From contig DCMF01000017.1 of NCBI GenBank assembly GCA_002321305.1, positions 31,184-72,707 on the forward strand: 41,524 nt of DNA, written 5' to 3'. Source of the stretch: Verrucomicrobia bacterium UBA1629 (lineage in GTDB: Bacteria > Verrucomicrobiota > Kiritimatiellia > RFP12 > UBA1067). The notes under the pieces are model-generated. The model was not told the origin of the DNA. It did no database searches and saw only the letters and a list, made by a program, of their open reading frames with translations. A program made the translations under genes and the position numbers. This document shows, one piece after another, positions 6,431 to 13,628 of the stretch (the first letter of the stretch is position 1; every line of letters starts with the position of its first letter).

Positions 6431-8768
6431 AGGGGTTGCAGCTGAAGCCGGACGAGCCGGACGGCGCGAAGGACGAGCGCGGTTCGCGGCGGCGCGGCGC
6501 GGACGGGCCGCCGCCCGTCGCGAAGCCCGCCCCGCCGACCGTCGGCTTCGTCTTCGCCGAAAGCGAGATGCGGCCGCGCGCGCGGTCGACGCCGATGACC
6601 GTGACCTGCAGGCGGTCGCCCGCCTTCACGACGCTCGCCGGGTCGGACACGTAGCTGTCCGACAGCTCCGAGAGATGCACGAGCCCGTCCTGGTGGACGC
6701 CGATGTCGACGAACGCGCCGAACGCGGTCACGTTCGTGACGACGCCTTCGAGCTTCATGCCCTCCTTCACGTCCTCGATCTTCGTCACGTCGTCGCGGAA
6801 CTTCGGCGGCTCGAACGTCTTGCGCGGATCGCGTCCCGGCTTGACGAGCTCGGCCACGATGTCCTTCAGCGTCGGTTCGCCGACCTCGTTCGTGATGTAG
6901 CGGCGGATGTCGATCTTCTTCGCCGCGAGCGAGTTTCCGACGAGGTCGCCGACGCCCAGCCCGACGTCCGCCGCCATCTTCTCGACGAGCGCGTACCGTT
7001 CGGGATGCACCGCCGAGGCGTCGAGCGGGTTCTGCGCGCCTCGGATGCGCAGGAAGCCCGCGCACTGCTCGAACGCCTTGGGGCCGAGGCCCTTCACCTT
7101 CTTGAGGTCTTCGCGCGAGGCGAAGCGCCCGTTCGCGTCGCGCCATTCGACAATCGCCTTCGCAAGCGTCGCCGAGAGGCCCGAGACGCGCTCCAGGAGC
7201 GGCGCGGACGCCGTGTTCAGCTCGACGCCGACGCCGTTCACGCACGAGACGACCACCTCGTCGAGCTTCGTGCCGAGCAGCGACTGCTGCACGTCGTGCT
7301 GGTACTGCCCGACGCCGATCGCCTTCGGGTCGATCTTCACGAGCTCGGCGAGCGGGTCCTGCAGGCGGCGGCCGATCGAGATCGCGCCGCGCACCGTGAG
7401 GTCGAGGTCCGGGAACTCCTTGCGCGCGATCTCGCTCGCGGAGTAGACGGACGCGCCCGCCTCCGAGACCGAGACGACGATGGGCGTCGGGATCTCCGGG
7501 TGCTGCGCCTTCAGCGTCTTCAGCGTCTCGCGCACGAACGCCTCGGTCTCGCGTCCTGCCGTGCCGTTGCCGACGGCGATCGCCTCGGCGTGGTACTTCG
7601 CGACGATGAGCGCGATCGCCTTCGCGGCCTCCAGCTTCTTCTGCTGCGGGAAGATGACGGTCTTGCCGAGGTACTTGCCCGTCGCGTCGATCATCGCGAC
7701 CTTGCAGCCCGTGCGGATGCCGGGGTCGATGGCGAGCACCGCCTTGCCGCCGAGCGGCGAGGCGAGCAGCAGGTGGCGCAGGTTCTCGGCGAAGACCTCG
7801 ACCGCCGCGCGGTCGGCCTCGGCCTTCTTCTCGACGGTGACGTCGATCTCGCAGCTCGGCGCCAGGAGCCGCCTGTAGGCGTCTTCGGCCGCGAGGCGAA
7901 CCTGGGCATCGCTCGGCGAACCCATTCTTGAGCCACGGATTTCACGGATGGGCACGGATTGGGCGGCGTCCCGTGCGCGCGCCTCTTCGACGATCTCGAG
8001 CAGGCGCTCGATCACCGGCTCCTTGTCGAGTTCGAGCTTGACCCACAGCACCTTCTCGGCCTGGCCGCGCCGGATCGCGAGGTAGCGGTGCGAGGGAATC
8101 GTCGCGATCGGCTCGGAGAACTCGTAGTACTGCTCGAACTTCGTCGGCTCGGTCGGCTTCGGGCTCACGACCTCGCTCTTCACGACCGACTTCGTCGCGA
8201 AGGCCTGGCGCACCGCGCCGCGCACGTCGGCGATGTCGGCAATGCGCTCGGCGAGGATGTCGCGGGCGAACTGGAGATCCTCGTCCGTCGGCTCGGCGCT
8301 TTCGCCTTCCGCTTCGTCACCCTCTTCCTCTTTCCTCTTCCACCCTTCCGCCTTTCCGCCGTTCCACGTCCCGCTCCAGATCGCGTCGGCGAGCGGCTCG
8401 TAGCCCTTCTCCTTCGCGACCTGCGCGCGCGTGCGGCGCTTCGGCTTGTAGGGCTGGTAGAGGTCTTCGAGCGCGCTCTTCTGCCAGCACGCGGCGATCT
8501 TCGCCGCCAGGTCGTCCGTGAGCTTGCCCTGCTCGTCGATGGACTTCAGGATCGACTCCTTGCGCTCGATGAGTTCGGTGAAGTAGCCGAAGCGATCCTG
8601 GATCTTGCCGATCTGGACCTCGTCGAGGTTGCCGTGCGCCTCCTTGCGGTAGCGGGCGATGAACGGCACGGTGCTGCCCTCGCCGAGGAGCTTCACGACG
8701 GCACCGACCGACTCGGGCCGAATCGACAGTTCCGTGGCGATCTTCGAAATGACAATCTGGTTTTCCAT
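6417..8768 (-). CDS. tex: Tex-family S1 RNA-binding transcription accessory protein
   Basis: 783 residues, the usual Tex length. In order: an N-terminal helical region with VPFIARYRKEAHGNLDE, a YqgF/RuvX-like domain (AIDPGIRTGCKVAMID), helix-hairpin-helix segments (LKKVKGLGPKAFEQCAGFLRI), and a C-terminal S1 domain at about 677-746 (VVTNVTAFGAFVDIGVHQDG). The frame is open upstream to 9794 only as antisense to the UbiA-family gene; the real start is ATG 8768 (MENQIVISKIA). Two in-frame repeat-like insertions occur in variable linkers: a polypurine tract encoding KRKEEEGDEAEGE and a repeat encoding IREIRGSRMGSP. A promoter box lies at 8809-8804. Confidence 0.93.
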   Translation of the reverse strand: MENQIVISKIATELSIRPESVGAVVKLLGEGSTVPFIARYRKEAHGNLDEVQIGKIQDRFGYFTELIERKESILKSIDEQGKLTDDLAAKIAACWQKSALEDLYQPYKPKRRTRAQVAKEKGYEPLADAIWSGTWNGGKAEGWKRKEEEGDEAEGESAEPTDEDLQFARDILAERIADIADVRGAVRQAFATKSVVKSEVVSPKPTEPTKFEQYYEFSEPIATIPSHRYLAIRRGQAEKVLWVKLELDKEPVIERLLEIVEEARARDAAQSVPIREIRGSRMGSPSDAQVRLAAEDAYRRLLAPSCEIDVTVEKKAEADRAAVEVFAENLRHLLLASPLGGKAVLAIDPGIRTGCKVAMIDATGKYLGKTVIFPQQKKLEAAKAIALIVAKYHAEAIAVGNGTAGRETEAFVRETLKTLKAQHPEIPTPIVVSVSEAGASVYSASEIARKEFPDLDLTVRGAISIGRRLQDPLAELVKIDPKAIGVGQYQHDVQQSLLGTKLDEVVVSCVNGVGVELNTASAPLLERVSGLSATLAKAIVEWRDANGRFASREDLKKVKGLGPKAFEQCAGFLRIRGAQNPLDASAVHPERYALVEKMAADVGLGVGDLVGNSLAAKKIDIRRYITNEVGEPTLKDIVAELVKPGRDPRKTFEPPKFRDDVTKIEDVKEGMKLEGVVTNVTAFGAFVDIGVHQDGLVHLSELSDSYVSDPASVVKAGDRLQVTVIGVDRARGRISLSAKTKPTVGGAGFATGGGPSAPRRREPRSSFAPSGSSGFSCNPFANL
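7924..7962 (-). repeat. CACGGAT-type dispersed repeat inside tex
   Basis: The plus strand carries three spaced units of CACGGAT (cacggatttcacggatgggcacggat) between about 7924 and 7962. This phrase is typical of intergenic repeats in verrucomicrobial and related genomes (from memory). Here it is translated in frame as part of IREIRGSRMGSP, in a linker of Tex that is variable in other species. Confidence 0.5.
8300..8366 (-). repeat. Polypurine tract inserted in frame in tex
   Basis: The plus strand is almost pure pyrimidine across 8317-8360 (ctcttcctctttcctcttcc and similar). It encodes the charged stretch GWKRKEEEGDEAEGE in the Tex linker just after YEPLADAIW. Similar tracts occur at 11281-11342 and 29042-29150, suggesting a shared low-complexity element. 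Confidence 0.5.
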
Positions 8769-8803
8769 GTCTTCTGCGTCTTCCTTCAGATTTGGAGGCG
8801 GAT

Positions 8804-8809
8804 AGTATA
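8804..8809 (-). promoter_or_regulatory. Extended -10 box upstream of tex
   Basis: The minus strand reads TTTGCTATACT, a TATACT box preceded by TGC. It lies 35 nt before the tex ATG and gives a leader of about 30 nt containing GGAAGA. Confidence 0.55.
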
Positions 8810-8842
8810 GCAAATTCCCGTTCCTTCGCGCCGAGCGTCCGT

Positions 8843-9775
8843 TCAGCCCAGGAGAACCGCGAGAACCGACGCGAGACCGTAGCCGGCGATGACGAGCCAG
8901 AGCGGACGGTCGGTGAGGAGGATGCGCTCCGGCCGCCCCACGTCGGCCTTGCGCCCGACAAGCACGAGGTAGCGGACGATGCCGGCGGCGACGAACAGCG
9001 ACGTCACCCAGAGCTGGGGGAAACGCGCGCCCATCTTCGACGTGAGCGTATAGGCGAGGTACTCCCCGAAGGACGCCGCGCCCGCCAGGAGGATGAGCGC
9101 CTTCAGGGCGCGCGGATGGTAGCGGCGCAGGACGGCCCTCGACGCGAGCGCCGTCTCCATCTCGGCGCGTCGCTTGCAGAACGCGAGGAACATCGAGAGC
9201 GTGAACGTGCAGACGAGAAGCCACGGCGAGATGTAGGCCGAGATGATCGCCGCGCCGGCCACCGCGCGCAGCACGAACCCTGCCGCGAGCGTCACGACGT
9301 CCACATACGGCACACGCTTCAAAAAGCCCGTGTAGAGGCACTGCATGACCGTGTAGGCGAGCATCGTCGCGAAGGCGACCGTCCGCGACGGCAGGAAGAT
9401 GACGACCAGCGCGGGATACAGGAAGCCCAGCGCAAACAGGACGAGCGCGACGCGGACGGCGACGATGCGGGAAATCTGGTTCGCGGCGATCGGACGGAAC
9501 CGCTTCACCGGGTGCAGGCGATCGGCCTCGTAGTCGGAGACGTCGTTCAGAAGGTAGAACGCCGACGAGACGAGCGAAAACGCGCCCGCCATCGCCACCG
9601 CCATCAGGAACGACTCCCAGCCGCGCGCGATCTCGCGCTGGGAGGCGTCCGCGACGGAGAAGAACCACGCCATCATCACGACGCCGTTCTTCGTCCACTG
9701 CTCGACGCGGATCGCCCGCGCCCAAAGCGACAGGCGATTCGGCGCCTCCCGCAGAAATCGGCTCACCCCTGACAT
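8843..9775 (-). CDS. UbiA-family prenyltransferase (decaprenyl-phosphate phosphoribosyltransferase-like)
   Basis: 310 residues with about eight or nine membrane helices. The first aspartate motif is NDVSDYEAD (77-85), followed by HPVKRFRPIAAN, the pattern seen in 5-phosphoribosyl-1-pyrophosphate:decaprenyl-phosphate transferases rather than in UbiA proper. The N-terminal WARAIRVEQWTKNGVV also matches that subgroup. The second motif region is YTGFLKRVPYVDVVTLAAGFVLRAVAGA. Such enzymes supply prenyl-linked sugars for envelope polymers. ATG 9775 has AAGGGGGG eight bases upstream. The superfamily is certain; the substrate is inferred. Confidence 0.8.
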   Translation of the reverse strand: MSGVSRFLREAPNRLSLWARAIRVEQWTKNGVVMMAWFFSVADASQREIARGWESFLMAVAMAGAFSLVSSAFYLLNDVSDYEADRLHPVKRFRPIAANQISRIVAVRVALVLFALGFLYPALVVIFLPSRTVAFATMLAYTVMQCLYTGFLKRVPYVDVVTLAAGFVLRAVAGAAIISAYISPWLLVCTFTLSMFLAFCKRRAEMETALASRAVLRRYHPRALKALILLAGAASFGEYLAYTLTSKMGARFPQLWVTSLFVAAGIVRYLVLVGRKADVGRPERILLTDRPLWLVIAGYGLASVLAVLLG

Positions 9776-9800
9776 CTTTCGCGCCCCCCTTCACCGCCTG

Positions 9801-10361
9801 TCAGGCGCCAGCCCGCACCGGGTCTTCGCGCACGGCCGGATTCAGGTAGATCGGACGCGGCTCCGGCTGAAGTGCGGACGGATTCGCCTCGGCGAAGGCC
9901 CGCAGCCCGTCCGCCGTCGGGGTCTGCCCCCCAAGGTAGCGCGCGCCGAACGTCGCCTTCAGGAGCGCGCCGATGCGCGGCTCGTCCGGCGTGACGACGG
10001 GACAGTCCGCCGGGACTGCCCCCGAAAGCGAAGCCGCATCAACCTGGAAAACGTCACGGACGAGCGCCCAGCCGTCGAATGCCGAAATCCAGATCTTGCC
10101 GCGCCGCGCATCGCCGACAACCGCGAGAGGCCCCTTCCCGCCCCTCTGCGCGGCAATCGCGCAGGGGGACGGCAGCCCCAGGACTTCGCATTTTCGTCCC
10201 AGCGCAAACCCCTGCGCAAAGGCCAGGGCCGCCCGGATGCCCGCGAACGAGCCGGGACCTGTCCCCACGACAATCCGCTCGATGCCGTCCAGGTCGAGCG
10301 ACTCCACCCAGCGGCCGTCTCGGACGGAGCCGGTCGAGCGTTCAAGGTACAACGTTTTCAT
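9801..10361 (-). CDS. tsaB: TsaB, tRNA N6-threonylcarbamoyladenosine (t6A37) biosynthesis factor
   Basis: 186 residues. TsaB is the inactive paralogue that partners TsaD in making t6A at position 37 of ANN-decoding tRNAs. The signature GTGPGSFAGIRAALAFAQGFA is recognisable, as is the downstream VVGDARRGKIWISAF. The usual N-terminal strand is short (MKTLYLERSTGS). ATG 10361 (MKTLYL) aligns with the family start; an in-frame ATG at 10379 is also open. Either start overlaps the end of the solute-binding protein gene. A G-rich palindrome-like stretch (10165-10180) and another (9919-9932) occur inside the coding region. Confidence 0.88.
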   Translation of the reverse strand: MKTLYLERSTGSVRDGRWVESLDLDGIERIVVGTGPGSFAGIRAALAFAQGFALGRKCEVLGLPSPCAIAAQRGGKGPLAVVGDARRGKIWISAFDGWALVRDVFQVDAASLSGAVPADCPVVTPDEPRIGALLKATFGARYLGGQTPTADGLRAFAEANPSALQPEPRPIYLNPAVREDPVRAGA

Positions 10362-11856
10362 AGTACTGTTCAACTCCATACGGGAAATCGGTTGGCACGT
10401 AGTTGCCGACGTTCGGTCGTGTCAGCGAATAGGCCCGGTTGTAGTGCGTGAAGATCCACGGACAGTCCTCGCGGACGATCTCCTGGCACTTCGCCCAATG
10501 CGCGTTCCGGGCGTCCGCCGTCGGCGCGGCGAGCGCGGCCTCGTAGGCGCGGTCGAACGCCTCGCTGGCGTAGGCGGCGCGGTTCGGCCCCGGCGCGCGG
10601 TTCTTCGAGCAGAAGAGCTGCAGGAAGTTCTGCGCGTCGGGATAGTCCCCGACCCAGCCCATGCGGAAGAGCTGGACGCGGCCCTCGCCCGTCGCCTTCA
10701 GGAAGGCGTCCCACGTCTTGAAGTCGCATGCGAGCCGCACGCCGATCTTCTCGTAGAACGCCGCCATCAGCTCGGCCGCCTCGCGGCTTTCCTGCGTGGC
10801 GCGTCCGATCGAGAGCGTCAGCACGAGCCGGCGGCCCGTCTGCGGGTCGATGCCGCCCGGATACCCCGCCTCCGCCATCAGCCGCCGCGCCCTGTCGAGG
10901 TCGAAGGCGTAGGGGAACGGCGTCTCCAGCCGTCCCTCGACGCCGGGGGGGACGGGGCCGTCGGCGCGCTGGATGCGTCCGTTGTAGAACTTCTCCCAGG
11001 CGGCGGAATCGAACGCCGCGTTCAGCGCCTGCCGGAGCTTGCGGTTCGGCCCCAGCACGGGATCGCGCATGTTGATGCCGACGTACAGCACGTCGAGCGC
11101 CGCGCTCGCATGCAGCTTCACGCCCTGCGCCGCCAGCGCCGGGTCGAGCCGTCCGTCCGCCCCGACGACCGCATCCCAGTTGTCGCGCGCGATCTCGCCG
11201 AGAAAGTCGATCTCGCCCTTCAGGAACATGAGCCACTGCGTCGACACGTCGTCAATCACCAGATAGCGGACGACGTCAAACCCCTCATTCCTTCGCCCCC
11301 ACTCTTCCTTTTTCCTTTTTCCCTCTTCCCTCTTCCTTCTTGCAAACACCATCTCATGATTCTTCCGCCAGTGCGTGAGCGCGTAGGGTCCTGTCCCCTC
11401 GCCCTGCGGGCCGCGCACGGCGGCCGCCGGCATCGACAGGAGCCACGGGAAGAAGTGGCAGCGCCGCTTCAGCGTGATGACGACCGTCCGCGCGTCGGGC
11501 GCGGCAATCGTCGCGACGTCCTTCAGGATCCAGCCGTTCGGCGAGACGGCCTTCGGGTCGCGCAGGCGTTCGAGCGACCGCACGACGTCAACCGCCGCCA
11601 GCGGCCCTGACGGACGCGCCACGCGGAAGGTGTAGACGAGTCCGTCCGCCGAGACGTCGGGCAATTCGCAGAAGCCGGGCACAAGGCGGTAGGGCCGCGC
11701 CTTGTAGTCGATGGCGAGCGGCATCTCGTAGAGGAGCCCGACGGCGTGCGAGTCGTAGATCGACCGCGACTGGGCGGGGTCAAGCGACGAGACGCGCTCC
11801 ATCGGGCGCGAGAAGGTCGCGGCCAGCGCAAGGAACGAAACGGCAAAAGGACTCAT
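10342..11856 (-). CDS. Family 5 extracellular solute-binding protein (peptide ABC type)
   Basis: 504 residues with a short N-terminal hydrophobic segment. Family 5 features include DGLVYTFRVARP, GTGPYALTHW, FLKGEIDFLGEI, the VLYVGINMRDPVLGPNRKLRQALNAAFD region, and MGWVGDYPDAQNFLQLF towards the C-terminus. It would bind oligopeptides or similar ligands in the periplasm, but no permease or ATPase genes lie beside it. Where the family normally has a short NPDYW-type loop, this protein carries KREEGKRKKEEWGRRNEGF, encoded by a polypurine tract. The ATG follows a TATAAT box by only eight bases. Its 3' end overlaps tsaB. Confidence 0.85.
   Translation of the reverse strand: MSPFAVSFLALAATFSRPMERVSSLDPAQSRSIYDSHAVGLLYEMPLAIDYKARPYRLVPGFCELPDVSADGLVYTFRVARPSGPLAAVDVVRSLERLRDPKAVSPNGWILKDVATIAAPDARTVVITLKRRCHFFPWLLSMPAAAVRGPQGEGTGPYALTHWRKNHEMVFARRKREEGKRKKEEWGRRNEGFDVVRYLVIDDVSTQWLMFLKGEIDFLGEIARDNWDAVVGADGRLDPALAAQGVKLHASAALDVLYVGINMRDPVLGPNRKLRQALNAAFDSAAWEKFYNGRIQRADGPVPPGVEGRLETPFPYAFDLDRARRLMAEAGYPGGIDPQTGRRLVLTLSIGRATQESREAAELMAAFYEKIGVRLACDFKTWDAFLKATGEGRVQLFRMGWVGDYPDAQNFLQLFCSKNRAPGPNRAAYASEAFDRAYEAALAAPTADARNAHWAKCQEIVREDCPWIFTHYNRAYSLTRPNVGNYVPTDFPYGVEQYYENVVP
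11281..11342 (-). repeat. Polypurine tract inserted in the solute-binding protein gene
   Basis: The plus strand is a run of C and T with few interruptions (cttcctttttcctttttccc and so on). It is translated in frame as a Lys/Glu/Arg-rich segment that replaces a normally short loop. It resembles the tracts at 8300-8366 and 29042-29150. Confidence 0.55.
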
Positions 11857-11864
11857 GGCGCATG

Positions 11865-11870
11865 ATTATA
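11865..11870 (-). promoter_or_regulatory. Extended -10 box, near-leaderless start for the solute-binding protein
   Basis: The minus strand reads ATTTATGGTATAATCATGCGCC followed by ATG. TATAAT is preceded by TGG, and eight bases separate the box from the start codon, so the transcript probably begins at or one base before the ATG. Confidence 0.62.
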
Positions 11871-11928
11871 CCATAAATCGGCCCGTCCCCTGAACGGGGC
11901 GGATGCCGTCCAGACCAAGACGCAAGCC

Positions 11929-12264
11929 TCACTTCGCACGGATCTCCAGCCGCAGGTCGATTTTCTTCGGCGCGCCGGGCAGCGTCGCCAGTTTCGCCGC
12001 GATCTGCCGCAGGCGAGGCCGCATCAGGAAAAGCGTCGGCGCGTTCTTGACGTAGACGAAGATCTTGCCGGCCTCGTAACGCCCCGGCCGCGCCGGCATC
12101 TTCGGGAAGAGCGTCCGCCAGCGGTCGACGAGCGAATCGAAGAAGACGTCCTTCTCGGCCAGCAGATCCCTGAGCGCCGCGTCAAACGCCGTCTCGACCG
12201 TCCGGTGCCGTCCGCGCAAGTCCAGCCCCGTCGCCCGCCCATAGAGATTGCTGTCGTCAAACAT
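11929..12264 (-). CDS. DUF721/DciA-like protein
   Basis: 111 residues. The C-terminal half (YEAGKIFVYVKNAPTLFLMRPRLRQIAAKLATLPGAPKKIDLRLEI) has the pattern of DUF721, the family that includes DciA, a loader of the replicative helicase DnaB. The N-terminal half contains a helix ending in DRWRTLFPK. The match is by pattern only: the usual Trp of the ligand-like strand is not present. The start is ATG 12264. It lies 62 nt downstream of prfB and is likely transcribed with it. A tandem GAATG repeat fills the gap. Confidence 0.5.
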   Translation of the reverse strand: MFDDSNLYGRATGLDLRGRHRTVETAFDAALRDLLAEKDVFFDSLVDRWRTLFPKMPARPGRYEAGKIFVYVKNAPTLFLMRPRLRQIAAKLATLPGAPKKIDLRLEIRAK

Positions 12265-12269
12265 CAGGC

Positions 12270-12316
12270 CATCAATTCACGCATTCGCCCATTCGGCCAT
12301 TCGATCATTCGACCAT
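12270..12316 (-). repeat. Tandem GAATG-type short repeat between prfB and the DUF721 gene
   Basis: On the minus strand the motif ATGGYCGAATG is repeated four or five times with small changes (aatggtcgaatgatcgaatgg and onward). It fills nearly the whole gap between prfB and the next gene. No function is evident; it resembles the dispersed simple repeats elsewhere in the window. Confidence 0.6.
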
Positions 12317-12326
12317 TTCTCACAAC

Positions 12327-13463
12327 TCACTTCGCCTTCATCTGAAGCCAGGCTTCGATGAACGGCTGGATGTGCCCGTCCATGACGGCGTTGACGTCGC
12401 TCGTCTCGCATTCGGTGCGCAGGTCCTTCACCATCGTGTAGGGGCAGAAGACGTAGGAGCGGATCTGGCTGCCCCAGCCGTTCTCGGACTTCGCGCCGTA
12501 GAAGCGGTCCATCTCGGCCTTCTTCTGGTCTTCGTAGTACTCGTACAGCTGGGCGCGCAGCATGTTCATCGCCTTTTCCTTGTTCATGTGCTGCGAACGC
12601 TCCTTCTGGCAGGCGACGACGATGCCCGTCGGCAAGTGCGTCAGGCGCACGGCCGAGTCGGTCTTGTTGACGTGCTGGCCGCCCGCGCCGCCCGACCGGT
12701 ACGTGTCGATGCGCAGGTCCTCGTCCTTGATCTCGACGTCGATGTCGTCGTTGATCTCCGCGACCGTCTCGACGGACGCGAAGGACGTCTGGCGGCGCTT
12801 GTTCGCGTCGAACGGCGAGATGCGCACGAGGCGGTGGATGCCGCGCTCGGCCTTGAGCATGCCGAAGGCGTAAGGCCCCTCGACCTTGAAGTAGACGTCC
12901 TTGTAGCCCGCCTCCTCGCCTTCCTGCGTGTCGTACTCCTCGACCTTCCAGCCCTGGCTCTCGGCGTAGCGCTGGTACATGCGGTAGAGCATCGCGACCC
13001 AGTCGCAGGCCTCCGTGCCGCCCTGCCCGGCGTGCAGCTTCACGAAGACGTTGCAGGCGTCGAACTTGCCGCCGAGGAGCGACTGGAGGCGGAGCTTCGA
13101 GAAGAAGTCGTCCGCCTTCGCGCATTCGCCGAGCGTGTCCTTCAGCGCGGTCTGCTGGGCCTCGCCCTCCTCCATTTCGGCCAGCTCCAGCATGACGCCC
13201 GCGTCCTCGACCGTCTTCTCCAGCGACGTGAACGGCACGACGTACGCGCGCTCGGCGTTCGTCGCCGCGATGACCTCGCGCGCCTTCGCCTGATTGTTCC
13301 AGAAGTCGCCCGTGGCCTGCTGGGCCTCCAGGCCGGCGAGCTTCGCACGCCGCTCGCCGATCTTGATGTAGTCGGCCATTTCGCCGACTTTCCGCTTCAG
13401 ATCCTCAATCCGCTGCCGAACCGCTTCGACTTCCAGCAGCTTCGCTTTCTCTTGTTCCGCCAT
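12327..13463 (-). CDS. prfB: Peptide chain release factor 2
   Basis: 378 residues. RF2 reads UGA and UAA stop codons. The codon-reading SPF tripeptide is at 216-218, and the catalytic GGQ at 261-263 lies within RSGGAGGQHVNKTDSAVRLTH. The N-terminal coiled coil is intact. The gene is one continuous frame, so the in-frame UGA and +1 programmed frameshift used by many bacteria for RF2 autoregulation is absent. ATG 13463 (MAEQEK) is taken as the start. It sits ten bases from a TATAAT box, and the longer upstream frame would overlap that promoter. Confidence 0.96.
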   Translation of the reverse strand: MAEQEKAKLLEVEAVRQRIEDLKRKVGEMADYIKIGERRAKLAGLEAQQATGDFWNNQAKAREVIAATNAERAYVVPFTSLEKTVEDAGVMLELAEMEEGEAQQTALKDTLGECAKADDFFSKLRLQSLLGGKFDACNVFVKLHAGQGGTEACDWVAMLYRMYQRYAESQGWKVEEYDTQEGEEAGYKDVYFKVEGPYAFGMLKAERGIHRLVRISPFDANKRRQTSFASVETVAEINDDIDVEIKDEDLRIDTYRSGGAGGQHVNKTDSAVRLTHLPTGIVVACQKERSQHMNKEKAMNMLRAQLYEYYEDQKKAEMDRFYGAKSENGWGSQIRSYVFCPYTMVKDLRTECETSDVNAVMDGHIQPFIEAWLQMKAK

Positions 13464-13473
13464 AGTGGCGCGT

Positions 13474-13479
13474 ATTATA
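13474..13479 (-). promoter_or_regulatory. Extended -10 box of prfB
   Basis: The minus strand reads GATTTGGTATAATACGCGCCACT and then ATG. The consensus TATAAT is preceded by TGG. Ten bases separate it from the start codon, leaving a leader of about three bases and no room for a Shine-Dalgarno. Confidence 0.63.
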
Positions 13480-13548
13480 CCAAATCGTCCCCCTTGCATG
13501 GAAGGACGACCGTCGCGCGGCGCCTGCGGAAAACCTGGGGAAAAGCCA

Positions 13549-13622
13549 GAAGGCCCGGAAGGGTGGACGCCAGGTCAGCGTCCTGTCCTTCCAGGCCTTC
13601 CGAACCTCGGAACCTGCCGAGG
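13549..13622 (-). terminator. Hairpins after glnN, probable terminator
   Basis: Just after the glnN stop (13629) there is a small hairpin, CCTCGG (13605-13610) with CCGAGG (13617-13622). A large interrupted hairpin follows: GAAGGCC (13549-13555) pairs with GGCCTTC (13594-13600), with inner matches GGAAGG/CCTTCC and GGACGC/GCGTCC around a short loop. On the minus strand the stem is followed by TGGCTTTTCC, only a modest T run. The position between glnN and the prfB promoter supports a terminator. Confidence 0.5.
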
Positions 13623-13628
13623 CTGCCT

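Noticed and set aside
8769..9794. Upstream extension of the tex frame
   Set aside because: It runs through the UbiA-family gene and the tex promoter. The family start is ATG 8768.
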